Assembly (NCBI GenBank): GCA_903859815.1
Contig: CAIOOA010000005.1
Coordinates: forward strand, 1 to 54,263
Origin: an uncultured Methylococcaceae bacterium
Lineage (GTDB): Bacteria; Pseudomonadota; Gammaproteobacteria; Methylococcales; Methylococcaceae
DNA: 54,263 nt
Direction of reading: 5' to 3'
Part shown: positions 18,601 through 25,220 of the stretch, piece by piece
Layout of the letters: every line of letters begins with the position of its first letter
Numbering within the stretch: position 1 is the stretch's first letter
Translations under genes and position numbers: made by a program
Notes under the pieces: generated by a model
Database searches by the model: none
Told to the model about the DNA's origin: nothing
Seen by the model: only the letters and a program-made list of their open reading frames with translations

Positions 18601-18667
18601 CCTTACTTTCAGAGCGCGAGAAAGTCACGATCAATACATCAGCGGTTATAGGTTGTGGGCTTTGCAT
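15617..18667 (-). CDS. Three-domain PNP-like / SIR2 / ATPase fusion, candidate anti-phage sensor-effector
   Basis: 1016 residues with three parts. Residues about 8-240 resemble the nucleoside phosphorylase/MTAN fold, with the EMEG motif (184-187), but the usual catalytic ISD is ISC (208-210). Residues about 282-550 are a SIR2_2-type NADase domain: GSGLSAKAGLPTW (302-314), TSNYD (397-401), and LYG where sirtuins have a catalytic HG (440-442). Residues about 575-990 form an SMC/OLD-like ATPase: Walker A GDNGVGKS (602-609), signature SQGM (795-798), Walker B VLMDEID (832-838) and switch His in STHSP. The C-terminal ATPase matches PtuA architecture and the next gene is a PtuB-like HNH. Septu ATPases are about half this size, so two NAD/nucleoside modules have been added. 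Inferred role: nucleotide-sensing anti-phage complex. The domain calls are firm, the function is inference. Confidence 0.85.
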   Translation of the reverse strand: MQSPQPITADVLIVTFSRSESKAVLEAFDRKTDNRLQALATGDQFYRDLGVHNGVKLMMVALPVMEDGVMSKACNALDEAIGFLKPHAVILLGHAFGNDVRHSIGDILVSNKLVLLENNIDIFFYIRTQAKMPNPASRLVNFLHSAHLDWEGETVHFRPILTGDPLVYGKIYYIQNDNMSLSVEMEGTAPLIEVCEARKVDWILVKTISCYWAEVEKGPHGLFSPEISAKNVVEFLIHALRHAPLERPQIQNTITNQPSQHINNGQENPSTLLENLEPKASLKIPQDLIDACLKEECVAFIGSGLSAKAGLPTWRGFVEGLINEAVDLNLMTTKEAALQRSALQEGEINDVADNVVSAFCQQREQLLEYYRRTSTTDAALPYAYELLREIPFAGILTSNYDTLIDRAYTGTKYLPILTPQDSETLLELLSAREKQFVLKLYGDFDRPDTLILGPTDYQNLVRSNAAFSRFMEGLFFSRTLLFLGVSIEGLADYLATFIFPSGIPRQHYALVGVSGGSWQARALVLERRYNIKVLPLPITLDYPKVDSFLGELASKTKQQEETFALSNIPIVGPRLQKIILRNIGPFRELELEFSDYWKILLGDNGVGKSTILKAIGVAIVGSDARHFAGRLLRVGQTIGSITLITARNPSGYIAEIQKVGSSAEVVSHGGRALEAEGWVALGFPPLRSLSWKFSQGPQGMGVKRPSADDMLPILQGDADSRMDDLKQWLVNIDGLSRKEGFPELDRKRATEIRDKFFEIVGALTEGIGIAFKEVTSDFRVMIKTHDGIVPIEALSQGMTSLLSWVGILLQRLYEVHYGNNGVSDPTQEYALVLMDEIDAHMHPIWQQSLVGKLKSIFPNIQVIASTHSPLVVGGLPITEVLRLVRDEQGTVVVAQIDEKMSYGRADQVLTGDLFGLNTSLDTTTMQETQRYQALLGKRKRTTEEEEEFRRLRQVIRVRVPMSASMPAERLAQEVVSAILKEQLGEADEFAEARKTVEDRVAELLTEIQKQQQRHPK

Positions 18668-19140
18668 GGGTTATTTCTCTAATCTCCACATTTGCAACAG
18701 GTAGGTTCGTTCCTTGGCAAATGCTATTAAGTGCCTTGACATAAATGCCTTTCCCCGTCGATTTACTAACGGGAAAAAGCTGGTGTTGCCGTGCAATTCG
18801 TTGAACATTTTCATGGGTTATCTAGCCATATATGGTTGTAAAGTTCGCACCTTGGGCGAAGCTGCCTGGAATGATTTTCATCGTCGGCTGACACTTCAAT
18901 CAATATTGTTGGAGAAAGACGTAGACAAAAATGTTTTCGGTTTCAGGTTAGCTGCCAGTTCAATTGTTCACAGCAACTTCCAAACTAAAATCGTTTTGAT
19001 AACAGATTAATTCAATTTTGAATCAAGTCAACATTGAATTGATGCTATTGTAGCCCCCAAAGCGTCATGGGAAAAACTCCCCTATCCCTAAAGCCCTAAT
19101 TACGGGACACTATAAGGCCACTAGCCAATAGAGAAACGCC
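18668..19140. other. Intergenic region between the defence-like gene and the histidine kinase
   Basis: 473 bp, AT-rich, between divergent starts. It should hold promoters for both directions. It contains a perfect palindromic pair ATTCAA/TTGAAT (19010-19023) followed by a further TTGAAT copy near 19038, a possible operator. A reading frame at 18714-19010 (+) has no ribosome binding site and no recognisable family; I do not call it a gene. No retron-like msr/msd structure was evident by eye. Confidence 0.5.
19010..19023. promoter_or_regulatory. Possible operator palindrome
   Basis: ATTCAA-TT-TTGAAT is a perfect inverted repeat, and TTGAAT recurs about 18 bp downstream. It lies about 120 bp before the kinase start and 340 bp before the PNP-SIR2-ATPase start. 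A regulator site is only a suggestion; AT-rich palindromes also arise by chance. Confidence 0.25.
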
Positions 19141-20496
19141 TTGAGCTTGCGATTTCGCCTGAATTTGATGATTGCGCTGACCATGCTGATTATCGTCGGT
19201 GTTGGCACGTTGTTTGTGGTCCATAATGCTCGACGCTCGGTGTCGGAAGAGGTGCGATCCTCCGTCAACATGGCTTTGCAATTGGTGGATGCTGGCTTGG
19301 CGCGGAGTGAAGCCCGTCGACAAACCCTGGTGGCTTGGCTGGCCGAATTGGCAAAAATGGAGAAGATCCGTCGCTTGCATATCCAAATGCAGCAACCGCC
19401 GCAATCTTTGATTGACCTGTCCAACAACATTAGCCAACAAGCATCTAGCCCCGTTCCCGCTTGGTTCGTCTGGGCGGTGACACCGACTTTGATCATGGGG
19501 GAAAGGGAATTAACCGATAGTGATGGCAAACCCGTCCACATTCTGATTGAAGCCAACCCGGCCGATGAAATTGCTGAGGCTTGGATCGAAGCACGAAGCT
19601 TCCTGATCTTCATGGTCGCCTTGGCATCGGCTGTGTCCGCCTTGGTCCATATCTCCCTTGGTCGGGCATTCAAGTCGGTGGGTCACATCCTTCGGGGCAT
19701 GGAAGACATCGAGCAAGGGGACTATGGCAAGCGCCTCCCCCGTTTCGATTTGCAAGAGTTTGACCGTATTTCGGCAGCCTTCAACCACATGGCTCAGGCT
19801 TTGGCAAAATCCCGCGACGAAAATCGCGCTTTAACTAGGCATTCGCTAAGAGTTCAGGAGGAAGAAAGGCAGTTTCTTGCCCAAGAACTGCATGACGAGT
19901 TGGGCCAATCCTTGAGTGCCATCAAAGCCATGGCGGCCTCCTTGCGGCATAATAACGGATTGGTGTTAGCCTCTGACCCTGATAAGCCCTCAGCCAAGAT
20001 GGAAGCCGCCCAAACCATCATGAATCAGTGCGACCGTTTGTTTGGCGTGGTGCGGGGGATGATGCGTCGCCTGCGCCCGATGATGCTGGACGAATTAGGG
20101 CTGATCCCTTCTTTGCATGACATGATCGACAACTGGCGCACTCGGCATCCAAACATTCAGATTGTGTCTGATCTCGAGAATGATGTGGAAGAAATGGTTG
20201 GAAATGCGAAGATACACCTTTATCGCATTGTGCAGGAAAGCCTGACCAATGTGTCCAAACATGCAGAGGCTAAAAATGCCCGTATCGAATTGAGTCTGAC
20301 AGAAGACGATTGCATTCGTCTCTTGATTGTCGATGATGGCAAAGGCTTTGACACCACCTTGCCTAGGAATGGCTTTGGTTTGCATGGAATCCATGAGCGC
20401 GTGTTGAGCATGGAGGCATCTTGGCACTTGCAAGCCGCCCCGAACCAAGGCGTCAGACTGGAAATTAAAATCCCTTGCGATAAGATAAAGACATGA
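19141..20496 (+). CDS. Sensor histidine kinase, NarX/UhpB class (HisKA_3), MoxY-like
   Basis: 451 residues from a TTG at 19141 (AGAGAAA upstream). Transmembrane segment about 8-28, a periplasmic LapD/MoxY-type domain, a second membrane segment about 153-172, a HAMP region, then the dimerisation helix with phospho-acceptor His251 in ELHDELGQ and a GHKL ATPase (DDGKGFD, GFGLHGIHERV). It autophosphorylates and passes phosphate to the LuxR-type regulator whose start overlaps its stop by 4 bp. Sensors of this architecture include MoxY, which controls methanol dehydrogenase genes in methylotrophs; similarity of architecture is seen, the signal is not known. Confidence 0.9.
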   Translation: MSLRFRLNLMIALTMLIIVGVGTLFVVHNARRSVSEEVRSSVNMALQLVDAGLARSEARRQTLVAWLAELAKMEKIRRLHIQMQQPPQSLIDLSNNISQQASSPVPAWFVWAVTPTLIMGERELTDSDGKPVHILIEANPADEIAEAWIEARSFLIFMVALASAVSALVHISLGRAFKSVGHILRGMEDIEQGDYGKRLPRFDLQEFDRISAAFNHMAQALAKSRDENRALTRHSLRVQEEERQFLAQELHDELGQSLSAIKAMAASLRHNNGLVLASDPDKPSAKMEAAQTIMNQCDRLFGVVRGMMRRLRPMMLDELGLIPSLHDMIDNWRTRHPNIQIVSDLENDVEEMVGNAKIHLYRIVQESLTNVSKHAEAKNARIELSLTEDDCIRLLIVDDGKGFDTTLPRNGFGLHGIHERVLSMEASWHLQAAPNQGVRLEIKIPCDKIKT

Positions 20497-21140
20497 ACAG
20501 AAAAATAACCGTCATGCTGGTGGATGACCACGCTGTGGTTCGGGCTGGATACCGTTTGCTATTGAGCCAATCGAGCCACATCGAAATCGTCCGCGAAGCC
20601 GAATGTGGCGAAGAGGCTTGCCAATTTTATGCCGAAAGCAATCCTGACGTGGTCGTCATGGACTTGTCCATGCCGGGTATCGGCGGTTTGGCCGCCATTC
20701 GCCGTATCTGCGGACGCGACCCCGAAGCCCGCATCCTTGCCTTTAGCATTCACGACGAATCAGTCTATGCCGAACGGGCCTTAGAAGCCGGTGCAATCGG
20801 CTACATCACCAAAAGTTGTGCCCCGGAAATTTTGGTGGAAGCCGTGTTGGCCGTCGCTCGCAACGAACATTATATCGAACGCGAAATTGCACAACGCTTG
20901 GCCTTGCAACGGGTGGCCGGCAAAGATGCCGCCGCCAATTTACAAACCCTTTCGGCTAGGGAGTTTGATGTGTTTTGTTTGCTCGCCCAAGGCCGCACCC
21001 CCCGTGAAATCGCCGAGGAACTCCGCTTAAGTTATAAAACTACGGCAAACTATAGCTCTTTGATTAAAGCCAAGCTAGGCGTGAACACTTCGGCGGAAAT
21101 GGCTAGATTGGCATTGCAGCAGGGGATATTCAAGGATTAA
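20493..21140 (+). CDS. LuxR/NarL-family response regulator
   Basis: 215 residues. The receiver domain has the acidic pair DDH near residues 11-13, phospho-acceptor Asp57 in VVMDLSMPG and Lys in ITKS. The C-terminal LuxR helix-turn-helix begins LSAREFDVFCLLAQGRTPREIAEEL and ends with the recognition helix TTANYSSLIKAKLGV. It is coupled to the kinase by an ATGA overlap. Targets cannot be read from the sequence; similar pairs regulate C1 genes (MoxX-like), but the pair is also next to a diguanylate cyclase and to the divergently transcribed defence-like operon. Confidence 0.93.
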   Translation: MNRKITVMLVDDHAVVRAGYRLLLSQSSHIEIVREAECGEEACQFYAESNPDVVVMDLSMPGIGGLAAIRRICGRDPEARILAFSIHDESVYAERALEAGAIGYITKSCAPEILVEAVLAVARNEHYIEREIAQRLALQRVAGKDAAANLQTLSAREFDVFCLLAQGRTPREIAEELRLSYKTTANYSSLIKAKLGVNTSAEMARLALQQGIFKD

Positions 21141-21251
21141 AATCCTACTTCAGAAGAACCTCTTTAAATGGGTCGAAATAAACCTATTTTCCAATGGCTG
21201 GCATGTCTGTATAACATATTTTATTGCATAATTATTAGACTTTAAATTAAT

Positions 21252-21313
21252 ATGGATAATACCACTCTACTCTACTTTACAATAGTTTCGGTTCTTTGGG
21301 AATTCGCATGGTG
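21252..21313 (+). pseudogene. Severed 5' end of the diguanylate cyclase gene
   Basis: ATG at 21252 opens MDNTTLLYFTIVS, a start typical of 7TM-type sensors, and continues into the left inverted repeat, reaching TGA at about 21312-21314. Joined across the insert it reads on as SLATDIGMATVLW, in frame with the large downstream ORF. Confidence 0.75.
21282..21289 (+). repeat. Target-site duplication, left copy (ATAGTTTC)
   Basis: Eight bases identical to 21401-21408, directly outside the left inverted repeat of the MITE-like element. The bases sit in frame within the ancestral N-terminus of the diguanylate cyclase (codons for I-V-S). Confidence 0.85.
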
Positions 21314-21400
21314 ACCAGCAGCAGGCTGCTCACATGCCATTGTTTTTAAATGCGTAGCCACTTTCCAAGAGCCGTTTACCATGCGAATTCCCAAAGAGCC
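21290..21400. mobile_element. 111-bp MITE-like element with 23-bp terminal inverted repeats and 8-bp target duplication
   Basis: The ends (21290-21312 and 21378-21400) are inverted repeats of 23 bp with one mismatch, starting GGTTCTTTGGG on the left and GGCTCTTTGGG on the right. ATAGTTTC occurs directly outside both ends (21282-21289 and 21401-21408), an 8-bp target-site duplication. The interior has a second palindrome, AGCAGC-AG-GCTGCT at 21317-21330, and no transposase. GG-CTCTTTG-like ends and 8-bp duplications are typical of ISL3-family elements, so a non-autonomous ISL3-type MITE is likely. Deleting the element plus one duplication (119 bp) restores an unbroken reading frame for the downstream diguanylate cyclase, which proves the polarity of events. 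Confidence 0.88.
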
Positions 21401-23491
21401 ATAGTTTCATCTCTAGCCACAGATATTGGGATGGCTACAGTGCTATGGACACGTAAAACTTATTCTGGATTTGGTTATTGGACACTTGGAGCATTTATAG
21501 TAACAATTGCAACATCAATCCATTATTTTATCAATACCCAACCACCGAACTCATTCAACATCAATATTTCACATTTTACAATAATAACTGGTGTTGCTAT
21601 TAATATATTGGGACTTCAAATATTTCGTGGACTTAAGCCTAGCTACCGGTTGATTATTTGGCTGTTATTAGCCTTCCTTATTGTTGTTTCATATTTAGAT
21701 TATTTTGCATTTGATCTACTCGCACACACTGTCATCACTTGCCTATATATTAGTTTATTTCAAGCTTGGGCGCTATTCATATTAATTAGAAACCGTCCCG
21801 CCTATTTTGGCTCTTGCGATATACTTTTGGCAGCCAATTGGATAATGACAGCCTTGTTTTTTTTGGGACGAGCCATTTACACTATAATTAATATTTTACC
21901 ATTGGAAGATGTCAAAGCTGATTCGCAATTAGAAGGAATAACCTATTTAATCACAATTTTGAGCGATGTTTTAATATCCACTGGTAAAATTCTACTAAAT
22001 TCAGAAAGGCTTGAATACGATTATTTACAAGCACTTAAAAATCTTGAAACAGATATAGAAGAACGCCAACATGCTGAAAAGCAATTAGCCGAAAGTGAAG
22101 CTCTTTATCGAACATTAATAGAAAATACAACCTCTGGTATATTCATACAGCGGAATGGGAAGTTTCTTGAAGTAAATAAGGCATTGCTGGAGGTTTCTGG
22201 ATATTCTAGTGATGAATTGATTGGCATGGATGTGATGGATACTGTTCATCCAGAACATAGGGAAATGGTGGCTCAAATAAGATCAATGCGACTTGACGGC
22301 AAATTATCTAATACTCGCTATGAAGTTAAGATACTGACTAAGCAAGGGGAGGTAAGGTGGTTAAACATCAATTCAGTGGAAATCCTTTATTCCGGTCAAC
22401 CCGCCATCCTTGGCACGGCGTTTGATGTCACTGAACGCCGCCGTATCGAAGATAACTTAAATAGGAGCTTAAAAGAAATTCAACGTCATGATAACCAGAT
22501 GGTCGCCCTCAATCGAATGAATGAACTATTATTATCGTGTAACAATAGAAACGAAGCCTATTCAATCATTACCTATAGCGTAAAAGAGATGTTCACCCCT
22601 TTCAGTGGAGTTATTGCTGTACGAAAAAACGATGAATCAACCGACTTGAAAATAGTGGCTTCTTGGGGCGAGGGAGACTATAGCTGCCAGAATAGCCAAT
22701 TATCCGATTGTTGGGCCACACGTCAAGGAACTCCGTTTTCGTCTATCGAACATGGCAATAGCTTGGAATGCCAGTTTTTTCCGGGAAGGCCAAACTGCTC
22801 ATATTTTTGCCTGCCTATGATTGTACGGGGGCAAACCTTAGGTCTTATACACGTTAGTAATGGCACTAGTTACCTTGACGAACAGTCTTTCCAAGAAGTA
22901 AAAACTCTAGCCACCGCAGTAGGCGAAGCCATCAAATTGGCTCTTTCAAATTTGCAATTGCACGAAGCTCTGCTTGAACAGGCGATTCGCGATCCGCTTA
23001 CCGGCATGTTCAATCGTCGTTATCTTGATGTAACCTTGCCTAGGGAACTTCGTCGCAACCAACGAAACAACGAATTAATGTCCGTTGCTATGTTGGACTT
23101 AGACAATTTTAAGAAATTCAACGATCTTCATGGACACGAAGCAGGAGACACCGTGCTAAAGAATGTCGGAAATTTACTACTAAGATTCTTGCGTTCCAGT
23201 GACATACCCTGTCGTTACGGCGGAGAAGAATTCACAGTCGTCATGCCAGCCTCCTCCTTAATTGACGCCCACCAACGTCTCGAACATTTTCGCCAGAATG
23301 TTGAACAACTTCAGGTTCTCCACCGGGATGGGCAAATTTTGAAAGTAACAGTTTCCATTGGTATCGCCGAGACAAAACTGGGTGAAACAAATGCCATAGA
23401 CTTGTTAGACCGGGCTGATAATGCACTTTATCAAGCTAAAGCTCAAGGCCGTAATCAAGTAGTTTCTTGGGCGCAGCCAGCGAACCATTAA
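21350..23491 (+). CDS. Membrane PAS-GAF-GGDEF diguanylate cyclase, 5' end interrupted by a MITE
   Basis: 713 residues as it stands. Several hydrophobic segments (about 40-215) form a 7TM-like sensor, then PAS (about 250-365), GAF-like (about 385-535) and GGDEF (about 540-705) with intact GGEEF (624-628) and inhibitory RxxD (RSSD, 615-618). It should make cyclic di-GMP. The present ATG lies inside the inserted element at 21350, so the first 16 residues or so are element-derived and there is no ribosome binding site. The original start was probably the ATG at 21252 (MDNTTLLYFTIVS), which now meets a stop within the left repeat. Expression is therefore doubtful; the first membrane helix is damaged. 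The sensor half is AT-rich compared with the GGDEF half. Confidence 0.85.
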   Translation: MRSHFPRAVYHANSQRAIVSSLATDIGMATVLWTRKTYSGFGYWTLGAFIVTIATSIHYFINTQPPNSFNINISHFTIITGVAINILGLQIFRGLKPSYRLIIWLLLAFLIVVSYLDYFAFDLLAHTVITCLYISLFQAWALFILIRNRPAYFGSCDILLAANWIMTALFFLGRAIYTIINILPLEDVKADSQLEGITYLITILSDVLISTGKILLNSERLEYDYLQALKNLETDIEERQHAEKQLAESEALYRTLIENTTSGIFIQRNGKFLEVNKALLEVSGYSSDELIGMDVMDTVHPEHREMVAQIRSMRLDGKLSNTRYEVKILTKQGEVRWLNINSVEILYSGQPAILGTAFDVTERRRIEDNLNRSLKEIQRHDNQMVALNRMNELLLSCNNRNEAYSIITYSVKEMFTPFSGVIAVRKNDESTDLKIVASWGEGDYSCQNSQLSDCWATRQGTPFSSIEHGNSLECQFFPGRPNCSYFCLPMIVRGQTLGLIHVSNGTSYLDEQSFQEVKTLATAVGEAIKLALSNLQLHEALLEQAIRDPLTGMFNRRYLDVTLPRELRRNQRNNELMSVAMLDLDNFKKFNDLHGHEAGDTVLKNVGNLLLRFLRSSDIPCRYGGEEFTVVMPASSLIDAHQRLEHFRQNVEQLQVLHRDGQILKVTVSIGIAETKLGETNAIDLLDRADNALYQAKAQGRNQVVSWAQPANH
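21401..21408 (+). repeat. Target-site duplication, right copy (ATAGTTTC)
   Basis: Right-hand copy of the 8-bp duplication created when the element at 21290-21400 inserted. Confidence 0.85.
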
Positions 23492-23541
23492 AACTTGAAA
23501 AGTGTCTTCCACCATTCATCAAAAATCTTAAAGTTAAATCT

Positions 23542-24330
23542 ATGAATCTACAACTAACTGATAAAACTGCTCTCGTTTCCGGCTCTACCAAAGGCATTGG
23601 CTTTGCCATCGCTCGCCAGCTTGCCGCAGAAGGTGCGCATGTCATTGTAAATGGCCGTTCCGATCATGCCGTCGCCACTGCCTTGGGACAGATTCGCCAA
23701 ACAATCCCTGAAGCCAAGTTGGACGGCTTTGCCGGAGATTTGTCCACCCAAGAAGCCGTTGAGGCATTACTCAAGCGCTTTCCAGCCTTGGACATTCTGG
23801 TCAACAGCTTAGGGATTTTTGAACCCAAGTCCTTCGAGGAAATTACCGACGAGGATTGGCGGCGATTCTTCGAGATCAATGTGTTAAGCGGTGTGCGCCT
23901 CAGTCGGGCTTATCTCGCGGGCATGAAGCAACGGAATTGGGGGCGGATCGTATTTGTCAGCAGCGAAAGCGGCATTCAAATCCCCGTCGAGATGATTCAC
24001 TACGGCACGACCAAGACAGCCCAACTTGCGGTCTCACGCGGATTGGCGGAGCATTGCGCCGGAACCGGGGTCACGGTGAATGCCGTCCTGCCAGGACCGA
24101 CGCGCACAGAAGGGGTGGAGGAGTTCGTTATGCAACTCAGCGGAGGCCAGTCGTTCCAAGCGTTTGAAAAAGATTTCATTGCCAGTGCTAGACCCAGTTC
24201 CCTGATTCAACGCTTCGCCACCGCCGAGGAAGTTGCCAACTTGGTGGCTTTTGTGTGCAGCCCACTTGCCTCAGCCATCACCGGCGCAGCGTTGCGAGTA
24301 GATGGTGGGGTGGTAAGGTCGTGTTTTTGA
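23542..24330 (+). CDS. Short-chain dehydrogenase/reductase (SDR)
   Basis: 262 residues from the ATG at 23542; an extension back to 23467 overlaps the preceding gene and is unlikely. Cofactor motif SGSTKGIGFAIA (TGxxxGIG type), a Ser in VSSESG, catalytic Tyr-Lys in HYGTTK (YxxxK) and the common C-terminal GAALRVDGG. It reduces or oxidises an unknown carbonyl/alcohol with NAD(P)H. It follows the diguanylate cyclase by 50 bp on the same strand but a functional link is not evident. Confidence 0.9.
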   Translation: MNLQLTDKTALVSGSTKGIGFAIARQLAAEGAHVIVNGRSDHAVATALGQIRQTIPEAKLDGFAGDLSTQEAVEALLKRFPALDILVNSLGIFEPKSFEEITDEDWRRFFEINVLSGVRLSRAYLAGMKQRNWGRIVFVSSESGIQIPVEMIHYGTTKTAQLAVSRGLAEHCAGTGVTVNAVLPGPTRTEGVEEFVMQLSGGQSFQAFEKDFIASARPSSLIQRFATAEEVANLVAFVCSPLASAITGAALRVDGGVVRSCF

Positions 24331-24603
24331 GAAAGACTAACAGCCCATCTTGGTGCTAGCATGAACACAGTTAACTAAGCGAAAATGGGTTGTGCTGAAT
24401 GTTCCCCCTCACGCCCTTACCGTCAATATGACGCTAGATCACTTTGGACTAAAGGGGTGATGGCAGCCGCAAAAATACACTGTTTACGATATTTATAATA
24501 ATGAGGAATTGAGGTGTGAGTCCCATGGCCTTACTATCCAATAACGACTGACACAATATCCCTTCAGAGTCTCAGTCAAGCAACATTCTCACTGGAATTC
24601 ATC

Positions 24604-25179
24604 ATGAACAATTTTCATAGATTTTATCAAAGGGCAAATGAACTGCCTGCGCGAACATGGTTTTTGTTCGGCTTTTTATCCTGCATAGCCTTGGAACTGG
24701 CGGCTATGTATTTTCAATTTGTACTATTGCTCGAACCCTGCCCGCTTTGCATCACCCAACGCTTGATTTTGATTAGCTTGGCCCTGATTTTCCTCAGCGG
24801 AGCTTTGCACAATCCAGGTCCTGCAGGGGTACGCAATTATGCGGGACTGGCCGCATTCGTCTCCTTGGCAGGAACGTCCGTGGCAGCTTACCATTTTGCG
24901 ATTCAAATACTGCCTCATGATGAGCTATCAAGCTGCGGCCCTGGCGCGTCTTATATTTTGGAGCATTACCCGTTGGCCGATATCGTCCGGCAATTTTTGA
25001 CGGGTACGGGCGATTGTACGCAAGTCGTTTGGAGTTTTCTTGGCCTGAGTATGCCCTTTTGGGTCGGCTTGTGCTTTTTAGGGATGTTTATACTGTGTGC
25101 TTGGCAATTTATGCGGGCTGTTGCCACCAACCGACTCATCAATGCCTTGGCTTTATCGGCTGAGACTGAAACCCCGTAA
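24604..25179 (+). CDS. dsbB: Disulfide bond formation protein B
   Basis: 191 residues with four hydrophobic segments. The first periplasmic loop carries CPLC (Cys46, Cys49), the second carries SSCGPG (Cys111) and GDC (Cys138), as in DsbB. The protein sits in the inner membrane and passes electrons from periplasmic DsbA to quinone. 'QRLILI' after the first CxxC includes the Arg expected near the quinone site. The gene stands alone, 41 bp before moxR; the 273-bp gap upstream (24331-24603) holds no gene I can support. Confidence 0.95.
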   Translation: MNNFHRFYQRANELPARTWFLFGFLSCIALELAAMYFQFVLLLEPCPLCITQRLILISLALIFLSGALHNPGPAGVRNYAGLAAFVSLAGTSVAAYHFAIQILPHDELSSCGPGASYILEHYPLADIVRQFLTGTGDCTQVVWSFLGLSMPFWVGLCFLGMFILCAWQFMRAVATNRLINALALSAETETP

Positions 25180-25220
25180 CCTTAGCCTTTTCCACAAATC
25201 AGGGACTTAACGACTTTTCT

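Noticed and set aside
18714-19010. 98-codon plus-strand frame upstream of the kinase
   Set aside because: No ribosome binding site, no recognisable family, and it lies in what should be the divergent promoter region.
14670-19140. Retron (Septu-type effector with reverse transcriptase and msr-msd RNA)
   Set aside because: The HNH gene resembles retron-associated PtuB, but there is no reverse transcriptase gene and no structured non-coding RNA beside it.
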